64,000 nt of DNA from Bacteroidota bacterium (GCA_023417065.1 JAEZGH010000025.1:62001-126000); one strand, 5' to 3'; positions 44,636-54,268 are shown, numbered from the stretch's first letter. Notes: generated by a model not told the origin, from the letters alone. Translations and numbers: made by a program.

Positions 44636-45805
44636 TTAGCCTTTCGTTGATTTGTTGCTGGTTGTGATCAAATCATAAATTTCTTCCAATTCGATCTCTT
44701 TTGGAATCACATCAAGTTTTTCCGATGCATGTTTTTGCCCATCGCGTGCAATTCGGGCCCGGAAATCCGGATCCATTGCGAGCCGTGTCATGGCAGCCTG
44801 AAGTGCGCTGACGTCCTTCTCCTTCACGAGCAGTGCATGGGCTTCGTTCTCAATCACCGATGGTATTCCCGCATGATAGGTCGTAATAACGGGGAGCCCG
44901 GACGCCATTGCTTCGATAACAGCACCCGGAATTCCTTCTTTGTCGCCTGTAGGTGACGTTACACTTGGATGGACAAAAACGTCGGCATCGCGCAGATAAG
45001 CCCGGTGCTGGTCAGAACCGTAATTAACATGGCCGTGCAAGAATATATTTGAAAGCCCGCTTTTTGCGACCAGCTCCTGCAACGTCCCATATAAGGGCCC
45101 GTCACCGACAATATGCAGTTCGACTTTTTTATCGATGTCGGCAGACATAGCTTTAAACGCTTCGATAAGATACGAATGCCCCTTCTTGGGATGGAGCCCG
45201 CTGATGATAAGAAACTTTATGACATCACCCTTTTTCTCTTCCCGGGTTATCGCAAACTGCTTCGATTCGATGCCGTAATAATGGACAATAATTTTATCCT
45301 CGGGGCATCCCGCGCTAAGCAGATCTTTCTTCATGTCTTCGCTCATCGCCAGAACTGCCTTCACGTAAGGATTGTGGAAAACACCGTTCTTCAGGAGAGT
45401 TTTTCCATATCCATAAAACCTGCGTGGGAATTCAGTGCAGTCATATCCATAGAACGACACACAGGCGGGAATCTTCAACTCTCGAATTACATCGGCATAC
45501 ACCAGACAGTCCACGCCGTAGTGAACGTGAAGCACCTTGGCATTCTGCTTTTTCACAAATTCAATTACCCGCTGTTTCGCCGAAGGGGTCAGCTTCCGGG
45601 TGTATTTGTAAAGCTTCGACCCGAGCCCCGGACTAATGGGATTCAGGGTTGCAGCGCGTTTATGCAGTTCGTCATGAAAGGCACCGGGTTTGGGCTGTGT
45701 ATACACCAACGCAGGCTCATACCGCTGATGATAGACGATCTGATTTCGGATGAACGATGCCGTGGAAGGCAGGCACCATCTCATAAAATGAACGACTTTG
45801 TTCAT
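44636..45805 (-). CDS. Glycosyltransferase family 4
   Basis: A 389-residue retaining GT-B glycosyltransferase. The donor-binding half shows IISGLHPKKGHSYLIEAFKA, ELHIVGDGPLYGTLQELVAK, DVFVHPSVTSPTGDKEGIPG and VIEAMASGLPVITT, with the E-x7-E type motif in EGIPGAVIE. The N-terminal half has VLHVHYGVDCLVYADVIREL. It probably adds one sugar to the lipid-linked repeat unit in the cytoplasm. The start is the ATG at 45805; the ORF has one three residues earlier. Confidence 0.9.
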   Translation of the reverse strand: MNKVVHFMRWCLPSTASFIRNQIVYHQRYEPALVYTQPKPGAFHDELHKRAATLNPISPGLGSKLYKYTRKLTPSAKQRVIEFVKKQNAKVLHVHYGVDCLVYADVIRELKIPACVSFYGYDCTEFPRRFYGYGKTLLKNGVFHNPYVKAVLAMSEDMKKDLLSAGCPEDKIIVHYYGIESKQFAITREEKKGDVIKFLIISGLHPKKGHSYLIEAFKAMSADIDKKVELHIVGDGPLYGTLQELVAKSGLSNIFLHGHVNYGSDQHRAYLRDADVFVHPSVTSPTGDKEGIPGAVIEAMASGLPVITTYHAGIPSVIENEAHALLVKEKDVSALQAAMTRLAMDPDFRARIARDGQKHASEKLDVIPKEIELEEIYDLITTSNKSTKG

Positions 45806-45911
45806 AGTTCGCAAGTTACGCTATCAGTTGTTACTGCACACGAGAATGCGCTACCGCAGTTGCTATATTTTTTGACTATAATGCTCATGTCATTCCTGAT
45901 TACTCGGGTCG

Positions 45912-47720
45912 CTACATACTCAATCCTATTGAACGATACCACCATTGAAGTGAAGCTATCTTGATTTTCGTTTTCGGTGACAAATCCTGCCTTTCGAAAA
46001 ATGTACCATCGCTAAATCCTGAATCACCAAACAATTTCTTCTTATTATCCTCAAGCTGTTTCAGTGCAAGCGCTTGTTGAAAGCTTAGCGTTGTCGCAGA
46101 ACTGATCATCTTTTTATTTCGGAAGTACTCCCATGCCAGCAACGGAACGCCGAGAGGATTCGTAAGATGCCCCGGGCGGTAGCCGTGGGTACTTACAATT
46201 TTGCTCAACACCGGATTTTCATTTATGATGGATCCATAAAGCTTGTGAATGCGGATGTTCCGAACCAGGCTCTTTTCCTGCGAAAAGTTGTACACCCAGG
46301 GAAATGGAGTCTCCAAAAGCCGGCTAATAAACCCGATGTCAAAGAAAGGATGAAGATTATCTTTCCAGAACCGCTGAATCTTGGTTTCCTTCCTGAAATA
46401 CTTTCGCACACCCACCATAAGCAGGTAGTAAAAGAACTTTTCATTGGAAGGAAGGGTATTTGAAATGTAAGGATGACGTCGTACCATTTCAATCACCTCC
46501 TCCTGCGTCTCCTTATCGGAAAACGGCAGGTTTACACGCGAATCACTCATTTCCTTGAAAATGGCCTGCATTGTTGATGCGGGATCGTTCGATGTAAGAA
46601 GAGCAATTGAGTTCGTATCGAGGAACAACCCGCGACTTGACGGCGTTTTGATCAGTTCACTCCCAAATAGACCAGTAAGGATGCTGCTTTTATCGGTCAG
46701 AAAATTCGAATAAACGTAAGGAATATTCGCGTGACTGAATTCCGCGGCACCATCACTCAGAAGTACGGCAAGGTTGCTATATGCAGGGAACGACGATTGG
46801 TATTCGTCCTCGAGGAAGATCGGCACATACTTTAATTTCATCCGCTCAGCGATCTTTTGCGGGATGCTTACATCCCAGCTTTGTCGCAGCCCGTAGCTGA
46901 AGAATGTTGACTCGTTTACCGGTCCCTGAAGCAATGCGAGAATGGACCTTGAATCAAACCCCCCGGTTAGGGCAATAGCAGTTTTCGCGGGACCTTCATT
47001 GTATAACTGAACGTTCTGTGAAAGCACATCCCTGACCAGGGCAGCGCCATCTTTCCTGCTCAGGACCTTTCCACGCAGGTTGAACTCCTGGAATGGATCA
47101 AACCATTGCGAAACGCTCACCTTCCCATCTTTTGCAAGAAGAACAGAACCCGCACCGAGTTCGCGAACGCCCTCGAGGAAGGTTCGGTCATCGAGCGTGA
47201 AGTCGAAGAGATAAAGATCAAGTATCGCGCGGCGATCCGGCTGAACGCGTGTTCCCAACTGCATCATGCCATTTGCAATCGCGGTAAGGGATGTGGACAG
47301 CAACAGGTTTCCCGCATGCGTGGTGTAGTAAATCGTTCTTATGTTCAGCGGATCCGTAAAGACGTAGACAGCCTTCTGGCGGAGATCTGCAACAACAATG
47401 GCAAAGCTTCCCTTCAGGTCATGGATCATCCGCTCACCCTTCGTACGAAACTGATCAACTATCTGTTTAGGGGTAAGTCTGCGCCCGTCGGCACTGGCTT
47501 CCCGGAGGTAACAGTTACCGTGAACCAGAACAACAAGGCCGGCGTCCTGACACGCTGCTTCCTCATCGTTTCGATGCAACATCCACCAGCGTGACGGATC
47601 AACATCAAGGCGGCTTTCCCGCACTTGAATCTTTTCATTTCCACGGAGATGAACAAACGGTTGCTGTATAGCTTCAGCTACGTTATTTCCAACAGGGACT
47701 AAACCGAATAAATCAACCAT
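45912..47720 (-). CDS. Asparagine-synthetase-like protein lacking the glutaminase cysteine
   Basis: A 602-residue protein with the AsnB domain order. The N-terminal Ntn-hydrolase-like part includes MIHDLKGSFAIVVADLRQKA and FTDPLNIRTIYYT but begins Met-Val-Asp, so the catalytic Cys2 of class II amidotransferases is missing. The synthetase part has a PP-loop, IALTGGFDSRSILALL (TGGFDS at about 252-257). AsnB homologues in polysaccharide loci are thought to form amides on sugar acids; without Cys2 this one would need free ammonia or another amine. It overlaps the upstream ATP-grasp gene by 8 bases, so the two are translationally coupled. Confidence 0.85.
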   Translation of the reverse strand: MVDLFGLVPVGNNVAEAIQQPFVHLRGNEKIQVRESRLDVDPSRWWMLHRNDEEAACQDAGLVVLVHGNCYLREASADGRRLTPKQIVDQFRTKGERMIHDLKGSFAIVVADLRQKAVYVFTDPLNIRTIYYTTHAGNLLLSTSLTAIANGMMQLGTRVQPDRRAILDLYLFDFTLDDRTFLEGVRELGAGSVLLAKDGKVSVSQWFDPFQEFNLRGKVLSRKDGAALVRDVLSQNVQLYNEGPAKTAIALTGGFDSRSILALLQGPVNESTFFSYGLRQSWDVSIPQKIAERMKLKYVPIFLEDEYQSSFPAYSNLAVLLSDGAAEFSHANIPYVYSNFLTDKSSILTGLFGSELIKTPSSRGLFLDTNSIALLTSNDPASTMQAIFKEMSDSRVNLPFSDKETQEEVIEMVRRHPYISNTLPSNEKFFYYLLMVGVRKYFRKETKIQRFWKDNLHPFFDIGFISRLLETPFPWVYNFSQEKSLVRNIRIHKLYGSIINENPVLSKIVSTHGYRPGHLTNPLGVPLLAWEYFRNKKMISSATTLSFQQALALKQLEDNKKKLFGDSGFSDGTFFERQDLSPKTKIKIASLQWWYRSIGLSM

Positions 47721-48846
47721 GACGGAATATCTTTCTCATTTTTTTCCGAAACATGTCGGCGAACTCATACATAATCGGAGTAAGGTCATTAAAGGCGAAC
47801 AGCACCGAGACGTGAGGTTTGAAAAAGTTCGCGAAATAGCCGTGAGCACGCCCTGCCTTAAGAAACGAAAAGAAATCGTTCGACTCGTAAATCCACAACA
47901 CGCCATTCTTTTGAGCTACGCTATCAACCTTCTCACCTGAAAGGAGTCTGACCACTGCAAGCGGGAAGTTCACACCGCTTGCAATCGTTAATGCAATTTG
48001 CTGATTGAATCGTCCGATAGTTGGTTCCATGATCAGGAAGCGATCATTGCGCTCATCGTACTTAAACTCGACCGAACAAAACCCTCTGACATCGACTGTC
48101 TTTATAAACTGGTCAACCGCGGCAGCGAGCTTCGGATTTTCCATCGTGACCGCCAGCGACGTCGTGCCATAGGACACTGGCCATTGACGAAGCTTCCGGG
48201 CGTACATCTTTCGAACAACTTCGCCGTGTTCATTGAAGAGCAAAAAGCAGAAGTACAATTGATCGTCCGCGCCCTCAATAAATTCCTGGGCGACCATCGA
48301 AAGGTAATTTATCGGCTTTAGCTTTTCCGTAAGGGCGTTCACCTGGCCTGCATCCGCAACCTTTACCGCGTGCATGAGGTATGGCTTGACGATAACGGGA
48401 AATTGTATGCGCTCACCAATGGAAAGAAGCCCCGCTTCATCAGTAATGTATTCCGTCTTCGGAATCGGAAGCCCTGTATTTTGCGCGAACTCGGAGAACT
48501 TGACTTTTTCCATCAGAACGTCCACGAGTGAAGACTCAGGAAGCAGGAAGCGATAATACTTCAATAGTTGTTCCTGACTCCTGCTGATCTCAACCACTTC
48601 ATCATCGCGGGTAAACAACAGAATGGGCTTCGAATCAAGCTGTTGACCGAGATTTAATAGACCAGCGACTACTCCTTCGGACAATACAATTTTTTTATCC
48701 GGGATCCCGGAACGTATTGCTATGTTATCCTTTCGTGAAGTAGAAACAAGCCAAATAGCATATCCTTCCTTTTTAAGTGAGGAGCAGGCCCGGAGCGTTC
48801 CCAGAGCGGTTATTGTATTTCCTAATACGATGACGACCTTCTTCAC
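47713..48846 (-). CDS. ATP-grasp ligase, second copy
   Basis: A 377-residue ATP-grasp protein starting VVIVLGNTITALGTLRACSS. ATP-binding motifs are IQFPVIVKPYLMHAVKV and MVAQEFIEGADDQLYFCFLL; the Mg-site region is CSVEFKYDERNDRFLIMEPT. The layout parallels the copy at 43.5 kb, but identity is low. The last base pairs overlap the start of the AsnB-like gene (8 bases) and its own start overlaps the deacetylase gene (4 bases, ATGA), giving a tightly coupled three-gene unit. An amide-forming role in glycan decoration is inferred from this context. Confidence 0.87.
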   Translation of the reverse strand: MKKVVIVLGNTITALGTLRACSSLKKEGYAIWLVSTSRKDNIAIRSGIPDKKIVLSEGVVAGLLNLGQQLDSKPILLFTRDDEVVEISRSQEQLLKYYRFLLPESSLVDVLMEKVKFSEFAQNTGLPIPKTEYITDEAGLLSIGERIQFPVIVKPYLMHAVKVADAGQVNALTEKLKPINYLSMVAQEFIEGADDQLYFCFLLFNEHGEVVRKMYARKLRQWPVSYGTTSLAVTMENPKLAAAVDQFIKTVDVRGFCSVEFKYDERNDRFLIMEPTIGRFNQQIALTIASGVNFPLAVVRLLSGEKVDSVAQKNGVLWIYESNDFFSFLKAGRAHGYFANFFKPHVSVLFAFNDLTPIMYEFADMFRKKMRKIFRHG

Positions 48847-49832
48847 GCCTCGTTTGTGTTCAGGAAGTTTATGTATTCACCTACCGTACACACCAGAATT
48901 TCACTTCTGCGTTTGTCAATATGACTAAACAGTTCCGGCATAATCTCTTTCACAAAAACCGTAGGAAAGGAAGGGTGAAACCAGAAGTTACAAACCGTGT
49001 TGGTTTCGATGGCGCGGTCTACGATAGTCTTGTATCGTTTGATATGATATTTGATGCTCCAGTCAGGACGATACGTAAACTCCATCGTGCGCTGAAGCTC
49101 CCACAAACCATTTGCGTGTCTTATCGGGTATCCAAGAATATTACCGGGATCAGTCTGGAAGGACGTAAAGCCCAGCTTTGCTAGACTGTCGAGATTTCCG
49201 ATAGTATGCCCCGGATGAACAAACGAACAAAGCTCCAGTCCCTTCTCACCTGCAAGAGCCTTACATTTATTCAGTTCAGCCTCGAACAATTCAGGCGGGC
49301 AAACGTGATCACGACAATCAATATGCGAAAATGTATGGCAACCTATTTCATGTGCTGTAGATGCATTCAGAACTTGTTCAATAAGATCAGGCCCATACCA
49401 TTCGGGAGCTTCGGCCAGGTTGGAGCATGGATCGTACTCAAACCAATGCCGTCCCTTGAAATCCCAGTACTTTCCTTCATAGGCGGCAACTGCCGGAATA
49501 TCTGCATGCACTTCCTCACCCTCCGCTGAACATGATTCGAGAAAAAGATGCCCGACCGTTGCCCATGTAATGGGTACGTTGTTAGCATCGCAAACGTCAA
49601 GGAGAGCCGGCAAGTTGGCGCGCTCGCGTCTGGCCAGGTCAAGTGCAAACTGTAGCGGATCGGAAACCGAATTATTGTAACGCGGAGCCCACGCCAGCTC
49701 AAAATCTGCCGTGATCGTAACGACACCTCTGTGCGAACCTGGGATGAACTTCCTGCCATCAGGTCGCTTTATTACTTTGGGGTTGTACCCAAGAGCAAAC
49801 TTCAATTTCGAGAGTTCACTTCGCAGATTCAT
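48843..49832 (-). CDS. Polysaccharide deacetylase-type protein (NodB homology)
   Basis: A 329-residue protein with the NodB homology domain: VVTITADFELAWAPRYNNS (motif 1), PITWATVGHLFL, AHEIGCHTFSHIDCRDH (motif 2, His-x3-His type) and CSFVHPGHTIGNLDSLAKLG. There is no signal peptide, suggesting action in the cytoplasm on a nucleotide- or lipid-linked sugar. Deacetylation would free an amine that the neighbouring ATP-grasp enzymes could acylate; this link is inferred from the translational coupling (4-base overlap) and not shown by the sequence. Confidence 0.88.
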   Translation of the reverse strand: MNLRSELSKLKFALGYNPKVIKRPDGRKFIPGSHRGVVTITADFELAWAPRYNNSVSDPLQFALDLARRERANLPALLDVCDANNVPITWATVGHLFLESCSAEGEEVHADIPAVAAYEGKYWDFKGRHWFEYDPCSNLAEAPEWYGPDLIEQVLNASTAHEIGCHTFSHIDCRDHVCPPELFEAELNKCKALAGEKGLELCSFVHPGHTIGNLDSLAKLGFTSFQTDPGNILGYPIRHANGLWELQRTMEFTYRPDWSIKYHIKRYKTIVDRAIETNTVCNFWFHPSFPTVFVKEIMPELFSHIDKRRSEILVCTVGEYINFLNTNEA

Positions 49833-49844
49833 GCAGCCAAATAT

Positions 49845-50945
49845 TTACAGTTTGTCATATATCGCATTTAACGATCTTACAAAATTATCAAAGCCGTACT
49901 TGTTTCGGAAATGTTCCGGGTTCACTCGTTTCCGCAAGTCGGGAAGATGATCAATTACATTTTTCAAAGACTCAAACAGATCCCTTGGATCACCTGTTGT
50001 GAAATGATGGAAGTACTTGCCATTTTCACTCAGTTCCTGGAATACAGGTATATCGGAGGCAAGAACTACCTTGCCTGCAGCAGCAGCCTCAACCAATGCG
50101 ATGTTGAATGTTTCGGAGAAGCAACTCATCACCACGAGGTCAAAATGAGGCAAAAGCGCGCTTGCGTTTGAAATCCGCCCCACGAAGACGATCCTCCCCT
50201 TGTCAAGATCCGCAGGTGTGACATATTTCTGTTTCAGCCTTTCACTGATCTCGCTTTCGCCACCGATGAAATAGAAGTTCACGTCGGGGAGCAATTCTCT
50301 GATGAAGCTATCATAGGCGTGGAACAATGTTTCGTGGTCTTTGCCCCAAACGAAGTTTGCGACCATCACCACGTTGATTTTGCCAGCCTGGAGTGGTTTC
50401 TTAAGTTGATCAGGTAAAGGCACCGACTTTCCGTTTCCATCCGGGAGCGACACGGCATTATGAAGTACCTGAATTTTTTCTTCACTGAAGCCGAACTTGT
50501 CCACCAACTCCGTTTTTGCCGCGTGGGAAACAGTAACGATACTGGCGAAGCGTTGGCTCAACATCCGTTCGAGACGAAAGAAGATGTTTTTGCTGGAGAA
50601 CAAGAGGTGAATCTGGTGCACGATCTTAAGGCGCGGATTCCACATCTTGAGCACGACGGCGTAGCAAAGCTCAATAAGCTGATGTGTATGGATTATTGAT
50701 ATGTTTTGATCCTTTACAAGCCGGCGGAGTCTTTTCAGGACCGACAGATCCAGAAAGCTTTTCCGATACCAGTGGTATAAGTGATTTCCATGCTGAGGCA
50801 CTAGTTGGCCGGCGAGACTTCCGTTCTTAAGCAGCACGAAGTGAATATTAAAATCATCCTGCTCATAGTTGAACAGGTTCAGCAGAAGCGTCTCAGTTCC
50901 TCCCGGGTCAAATGAGGAACGCAAATGAAGGACATTTTTACTCAT
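49845..50945 (-). CDS. Glycosyltransferase family 4
   Basis: A 366-residue GT-B enzyme. The acceptor half begins VLHLRSSFDPGGTETLLLNL, the classical GGTE/GGxE loop of GT4. The donor half contains INVVMVANFVWGKDHETLFH, NFYFIGGESEISERL, GRIVFVGRISNASALLPHFD and SCFSETFNIALVEAAAAGKV (the E-x7-E motif). It is expected to extend the repeat unit. It lies between the Wzy-like gene (33 bases) and the deacetylase (13 bases) in the same operon. Confidence 0.92.
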   Translation of the reverse strand: MSKNVLHLRSSFDPGGTETLLLNLFNYEQDDFNIHFVLLKNGSLAGQLVPQHGNHLYHWYRKSFLDLSVLKRLRRLVKDQNISIIHTHQLIELCYAVVLKMWNPRLKIVHQIHLLFSSKNIFFRLERMLSQRFASIVTVSHAAKTELVDKFGFSEEKIQVLHNAVSLPDGNGKSVPLPDQLKKPLQAGKINVVMVANFVWGKDHETLFHAYDSFIRELLPDVNFYFIGGESEISERLKQKYVTPADLDKGRIVFVGRISNASALLPHFDLVVMSCFSETFNIALVEAAAAGKVVLASDIPVFQELSENGKYFHHFTTGDPRDLFESLKNVIDHLPDLRKRVNPEHFRNKYGFDNFVRSLNAIYDKL

Positions 50946-50977
50946 CCGAAAACTGGCTTCTTTATTACGGTTTGGGT

Positions 50978-52456
50978 CTATTGCGGGATGATATTTCGAT
51001 AGTTTTTCAGTCTTTCATTGCTCATGTTAGAGCTTGCTTTCACCCGGGATTCCTGACTGCGAAGGTAAATGAGCGCTGCGAAACTGAAATAATACCCAAT
51101 CACCATACCCTGGTGTGGCTGGGCATAGAATGCAAATTGCTGGCTTGTCACTGAGTGGATTAGAAACCACCCCAGGAAGAAGATCTGGAAGATCAGTAGT
51201 TGGTTCCTGTTTGGATGATCTTTTGGCAAGGAGGCGTATGCAGAGAACATTTTCACCATAAAAAAGATGATAAAGGAGAAAAGTGCGATCGCGCCTATTA
51301 TCCCTGTATGAAGCAAAATATTCTGGTTGGCCACATGCATATCACCGTGGCGGAAGAAATCATTCGAGAAGCCAATGCCCGTGAGTGGAGACTCAGCCCA
51401 TCGTTTAAGTACCAGTGGTGAGCGTTTCTCCAGACGTACCAGAGTACCCCCTGCGGTGATATCGCCACCTGCCAGCGCCTGCAATGTCATAAAGCGATTC
51501 CAGGCGTTGTCAACCTGAATTGTGACAACAGGTATTGAGTACAGCAGGGTCAGGAGAATAACCGACATTGCCGCTATTTTCAACGTTTGTGCAGGGCGGA
51601 TTTTGGAAACGAAGAACAGGAAACATACTGATACCAACAAAAAACCAAGTATCCAGCCACGGGTCGCCGAAAGGAAGATCGAGAGAAACAACGAAATGAT
51701 AACGATGAACATGTACGTGTTTGAAAACCGCTTTTCTTTTGATCCAAGCGCAAGGAAAGATCCAAGCGTAGTGATGAGAACAAGTCCATCGTTAAAGAAT
51801 CCGCGATAAGCAATGTCCTTTGTGACTATAAAAAGGTGGCTGGCCTCCGCCTGAACACCCCAGGCTAAAGCGGGGCTTCGTCCGTTCTGAATGGTGAATA
51901 CCTGCGCAAAAAGGACAGTAAACGTAATCGGAAACAGGTAGTGAAGGATCTCCCAATACTGTTTTTCGTCCGTCATCAACTTTGGAAGTGCATACAGCAG
52001 GAACATCGGAAGAACGAATTTGACAATCCGGAACTGAATATTAAGCTCAAGCGAAACTCCCCATGCGTAGCCCTGGATGACCAGGAAGATCATATAGATA
52101 AACAGAATGACAAGTCCTTTGGAGAAAAAAGGCTGGAACCCGCCTTCTTTAACGCGAAGGGCTTTCACGAGGGCAATAGCGATATACAGTTGGCCGGCCT
52201 CCACTGCAGGCAATCCTGGCAATATCTTAACAAGCTGCTCGAAATTGGTGAAGTATCCTACGATTCCATCCTGCATGATAAAGAAGAACGCAAACCAGAA
52301 AGGCTCATTTCCTTCAGAACGGTAATAGACAACGAGGACTGCGATAAAGAAAAGGGTAGTGAGAGCAGGCACGGTATAGTGAGAAATCACCACAGCCACC
52401 AATATCAGAATGAAAAATCTGATAAGTTTTTTCGTCATTCCCGGTTGCTCACTCAT
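50978..52456 (-). CDS. Wzy-like O-antigen/capsule polymerase
   Basis: A 492-residue polytopic membrane protein with about 11-12 helices and a large periplasmic loop near residues 310-370. That loop (AGGDITAGGTLVRLEKRSPL, WAESPLTGIGFSNDFFRHGD, HVANQNILLHTGIIGAI) is the Wzy_C/O-antigen-ligase-like signature with the usual GxGxxN/H-N-x-x-L-x-x pattern. Such proteins polymerise the flipped repeat units at the periplasmic face. It works with the Wzx-like flippase at 37.2 kb and the Wzc/Wza pair, indicating a Wzx/Wzy-dependent route. Confidence 0.85.
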   Translation of the reverse strand: MSEQPGMTKKLIRFFILILVAVVISHYTVPALTTLFFIAVLVVYYRSEGNEPFWFAFFFIMQDGIVGYFTNFEQLVKILPGLPAVEAGQLYIAIALVKALRVKEGGFQPFFSKGLVILFIYMIFLVIQGYAWGVSLELNIQFRIVKFVLPMFLLYALPKLMTDEKQYWEILHYLFPITFTVLFAQVFTIQNGRSPALAWGVQAEASHLFIVTKDIAYRGFFNDGLVLITTLGSFLALGSKEKRFSNTYMFIVIISLFLSIFLSATRGWILGFLLVSVCFLFFVSKIRPAQTLKIAAMSVILLTLLYSIPVVTIQVDNAWNRFMTLQALAGGDITAGGTLVRLEKRSPLVLKRWAESPLTGIGFSNDFFRHGDMHVANQNILLHTGIIGAIALFSFIIFFMVKMFSAYASLPKDHPNRNQLLIFQIFFLGWFLIHSVTSQQFAFYAQPHQGMVIGYYFSFAALIYLRSQESRVKASSNMSNERLKNYRNIIPQ

Positions 52457-52468
52457 CCGAATAGATAC

Positions 52469-53557
52469 TTAGCTGGTAAATACTCTGCTAACAATCTCCG
52501 TTTCGTTCCGTTTTCCCATGAAGAGGTGATCTATCATGCGACGCACCATTGCGTCTGTGGAATAGTTTGCAATAGCCACTGCGCGCATCTTCTCTACAAC
52601 GCTCACTCTGGTTGCGTCGTCCTTCAGCCAGTAGTCGCACAACTCGGGCACTTCGCCATAGTCTCTGATCATCGGCACATCAATGCCCGCGAAGATGCGT
52701 TCCATGTCGGCGCTGTACTCGCAGAGTGGCAAAACTCCCGCGCCGAGTGCGTCGAACACGCGTGCATGTATCCCGTTGAACAGCGACGGCACCTGCTCCA
52801 TCGGAGCAATCTTGCTGCAATTATACACGAGATTATTGAAGGCAGGATCGAACCGCTGGTGTACGATTACGCGCTTTCTCAATTCCGGAAAATAGCTAAG
52901 CCACCGTTCAGCTCCTCCACCTCCACTAAGGTAAGCCTTGAGGTCATAATCCTTGAAGAGGTTTAAAAACATAATGCGCTTATACCCCCAGTTAATCTTA
53001 CTCACATTACCGATGAAAATAAGCTCAGAACGGTGTTTTTCCCGCTCTTCATCAGTGAGCTCCAGCTTGTGGTATACGTCTTCCGAAAAGCCCAGAAAGT
53101 CGAGAACGACGTTTCGTATACCCATCCGTGCAAGTTGTTCCTGCCAGAAAGAGTCGGGGCATATCGTGTAGTCAGATGAGAAAAGAATATGCAGATTGGT
53201 CAGACTTGTGTGCGTGTACAGGGGGTGGTCACCAAGAATGAAAGCAATCTTCGTTCTGCCTTTAATCTTCTCAAGGAATTCCGGCTCAGCCAGCTGGTTG
53301 TTATAAATCAACACAACGTCCGGTTTGTACTCATTGACCATTTGCAGATACCCTTCGTTGGTCTTTCTCCGGTACGGCTTTTCCCATGTTTTCATCTTAT
53401 TGGGAAGACTCACAAATCGCTTAACGAACTTGTTCACCCGTTTTGAGAAGAAATCTTCATAGTCAACCGTTTTCACTTCCATTCCATTCGCACGGATTCC
53501 CGACTCAATCGAATGAATGAATGGGTAGCGTTTAGGTGCAAGAAAAAGACATTTCAT
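52469..53557 (-). CDS. CgeB-like glycosyltransferase
   Basis: A 362-residue protein with a GT-B-like layout. Residues about 85-110 (YKPDVVLIYNNQLAEPEFL) and the C-terminal part IHARVFDALGAGVLPLCEYS with DYGEVPELCDYWLKD resemble the CgeB/DUF3880 group of spore- and surface-glycan glycosyltransferases. The E-x7-E type motif is replaced by a D-containing equivalent, as is usual for the group. Donor and acceptor are unknown. It lies between the Wzy-like and NeuD-like genes and is presumably one of the cytoplasmic assembling enzymes. Confidence 0.72.
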   Translation of the reverse strand: MKCLFLAPKRYPFIHSIESGIRANGMEVKTVDYEDFFSKRVNKFVKRFVSLPNKMKTWEKPYRRKTNEGYLQMVNEYKPDVVLIYNNQLAEPEFLEKIKGRTKIAFILGDHPLYTHTSLTNLHILFSSDYTICPDSFWQEQLARMGIRNVVLDFLGFSEDVYHKLELTDEEREKHRSELIFIGNVSKINWGYKRIMFLNLFKDYDLKAYLSGGGGAERWLSYFPELRKRVIVHQRFDPAFNNLVYNCSKIAPMEQVPSLFNGIHARVFDALGAGVLPLCEYSADMERIFAGIDVPMIRDYGEVPELCDYWLKDDATRVSVVEKMRAVAIANYSTDAMVRRMIDHLFMGKRNETEIVSRVFTS

Positions 53558-53578
53558 CGTTTAGATTCTACTAATTCT

Positions 53579-54268
53579 CTAATTCATTAAATCTTTATGT
53601 GAACTCGCATTGCCGGGTTCGCTCTTTCGTTGGATCGGCCGGGCAGGGTTTCCAACTACTACTGCTCCTGGGGGAACATCCCTCAGCACAACAGCACCTG
53701 CGCCAACCACCGCTCCTTCACCAATGGTTACCCTTGGAAGCACAACTGCACCGGTGTAAATGTCGGCATTTTTTCCCACGCGGACGACACCCGCGAGGAC
53801 AGCCCCTGGCCCCACCGTTGCTCCATCCCCGAGTATACACTCGTGATCCACTGAGGCGCTCGTATTAACTATACACGCCTTGCCTATAATAGCATCGACA
53901 CACACAGCTGCATTGGCGTATATCTGGCTTCCCTCCCCAATGATCGCTCCGGACGCAACAAATGCAGTGCGGTGGACTGCAGTCATTGGTTTAAGCCCGA
54001 AGCTCTTCAGCTCATCGTGAATCTTCTGACGTACCGCGCCATGCCCGGGCCCGATGCTGACGATGAATGAAGGCCTGTCGCCGCTAAGGCCGCTCAGCCA
54101 CGGCTCAAGGTGTTCGCGTGTGCCGAGATATGGAATACCGCGGTACTCTTGCTCAACCCAGGGATTGTTGTCGAAAAAACCGACAATGCTGTACTGATCC
54201 TGCAACAGGTCGCAAAGCACCCTGAAGTTACCGGTACCGCCCCAGATCACTACTTCGGGCTTACTCAT
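53579..54268 (-). CDS. NeuD/PglD-family sugar O- or N-acyltransferase
   Basis: A 229-residue two-domain enzyme. The N-terminal Rossmann-like domain (EVVIWGGTGNFRVLCDLLQD, IVGFFDNNPWVEQEYRGIPY) is followed by a left-handed beta-helix of hexapeptide repeats (SQIYANAAVCVDAIIGKACI, VDHECILGDGATVGPGAVLA, VVLPRVTIGEGAVVGAGAVV) ending GNPARPIQRK. The His in SVDHECIL is the general base of PglD-type N-acetyltransferases. It overlaps the DegT aminotransferase gene by 4 bases, so acylation of the amine made by that enzyme is the natural prediction. Confidence 0.9.
   Translation of the reverse strand: MSKPEVVIWGGTGNFRVLCDLLQDQYSIVGFFDNNPWVEQEYRGIPYLGTREHLEPWLSGLSGDRPSFIVSIGPGHGAVRQKIHDELKSFGLKPMTAVHRTAFVASGAIIGEGSQIYANAAVCVDAIIGKACIVNTSASVDHECILGDGATVGPGAVLAGVVRVGKNADIYTGAVVLPRVTIGEGAVVGAGAVVLRDVPPGAVVVGNPARPIQRKSEPGNASSHKDLMN

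Noticed and set aside
45113..45964. 283-codon plus-strand ORF antisense to the GT4 gene
   Set aside because: It covers a clear glycosyltransferase on the other strand and has no recognisable motif; the length comes from codon bias of the real gene.
51941..52966. 341-codon plus-strand ORF antisense to the Wzy-like and CgeB-like genes
   Set aside because: It spans the junction of two convincing minus-strand genes and has an unnatural composition (rich in His, Gln, Cys).
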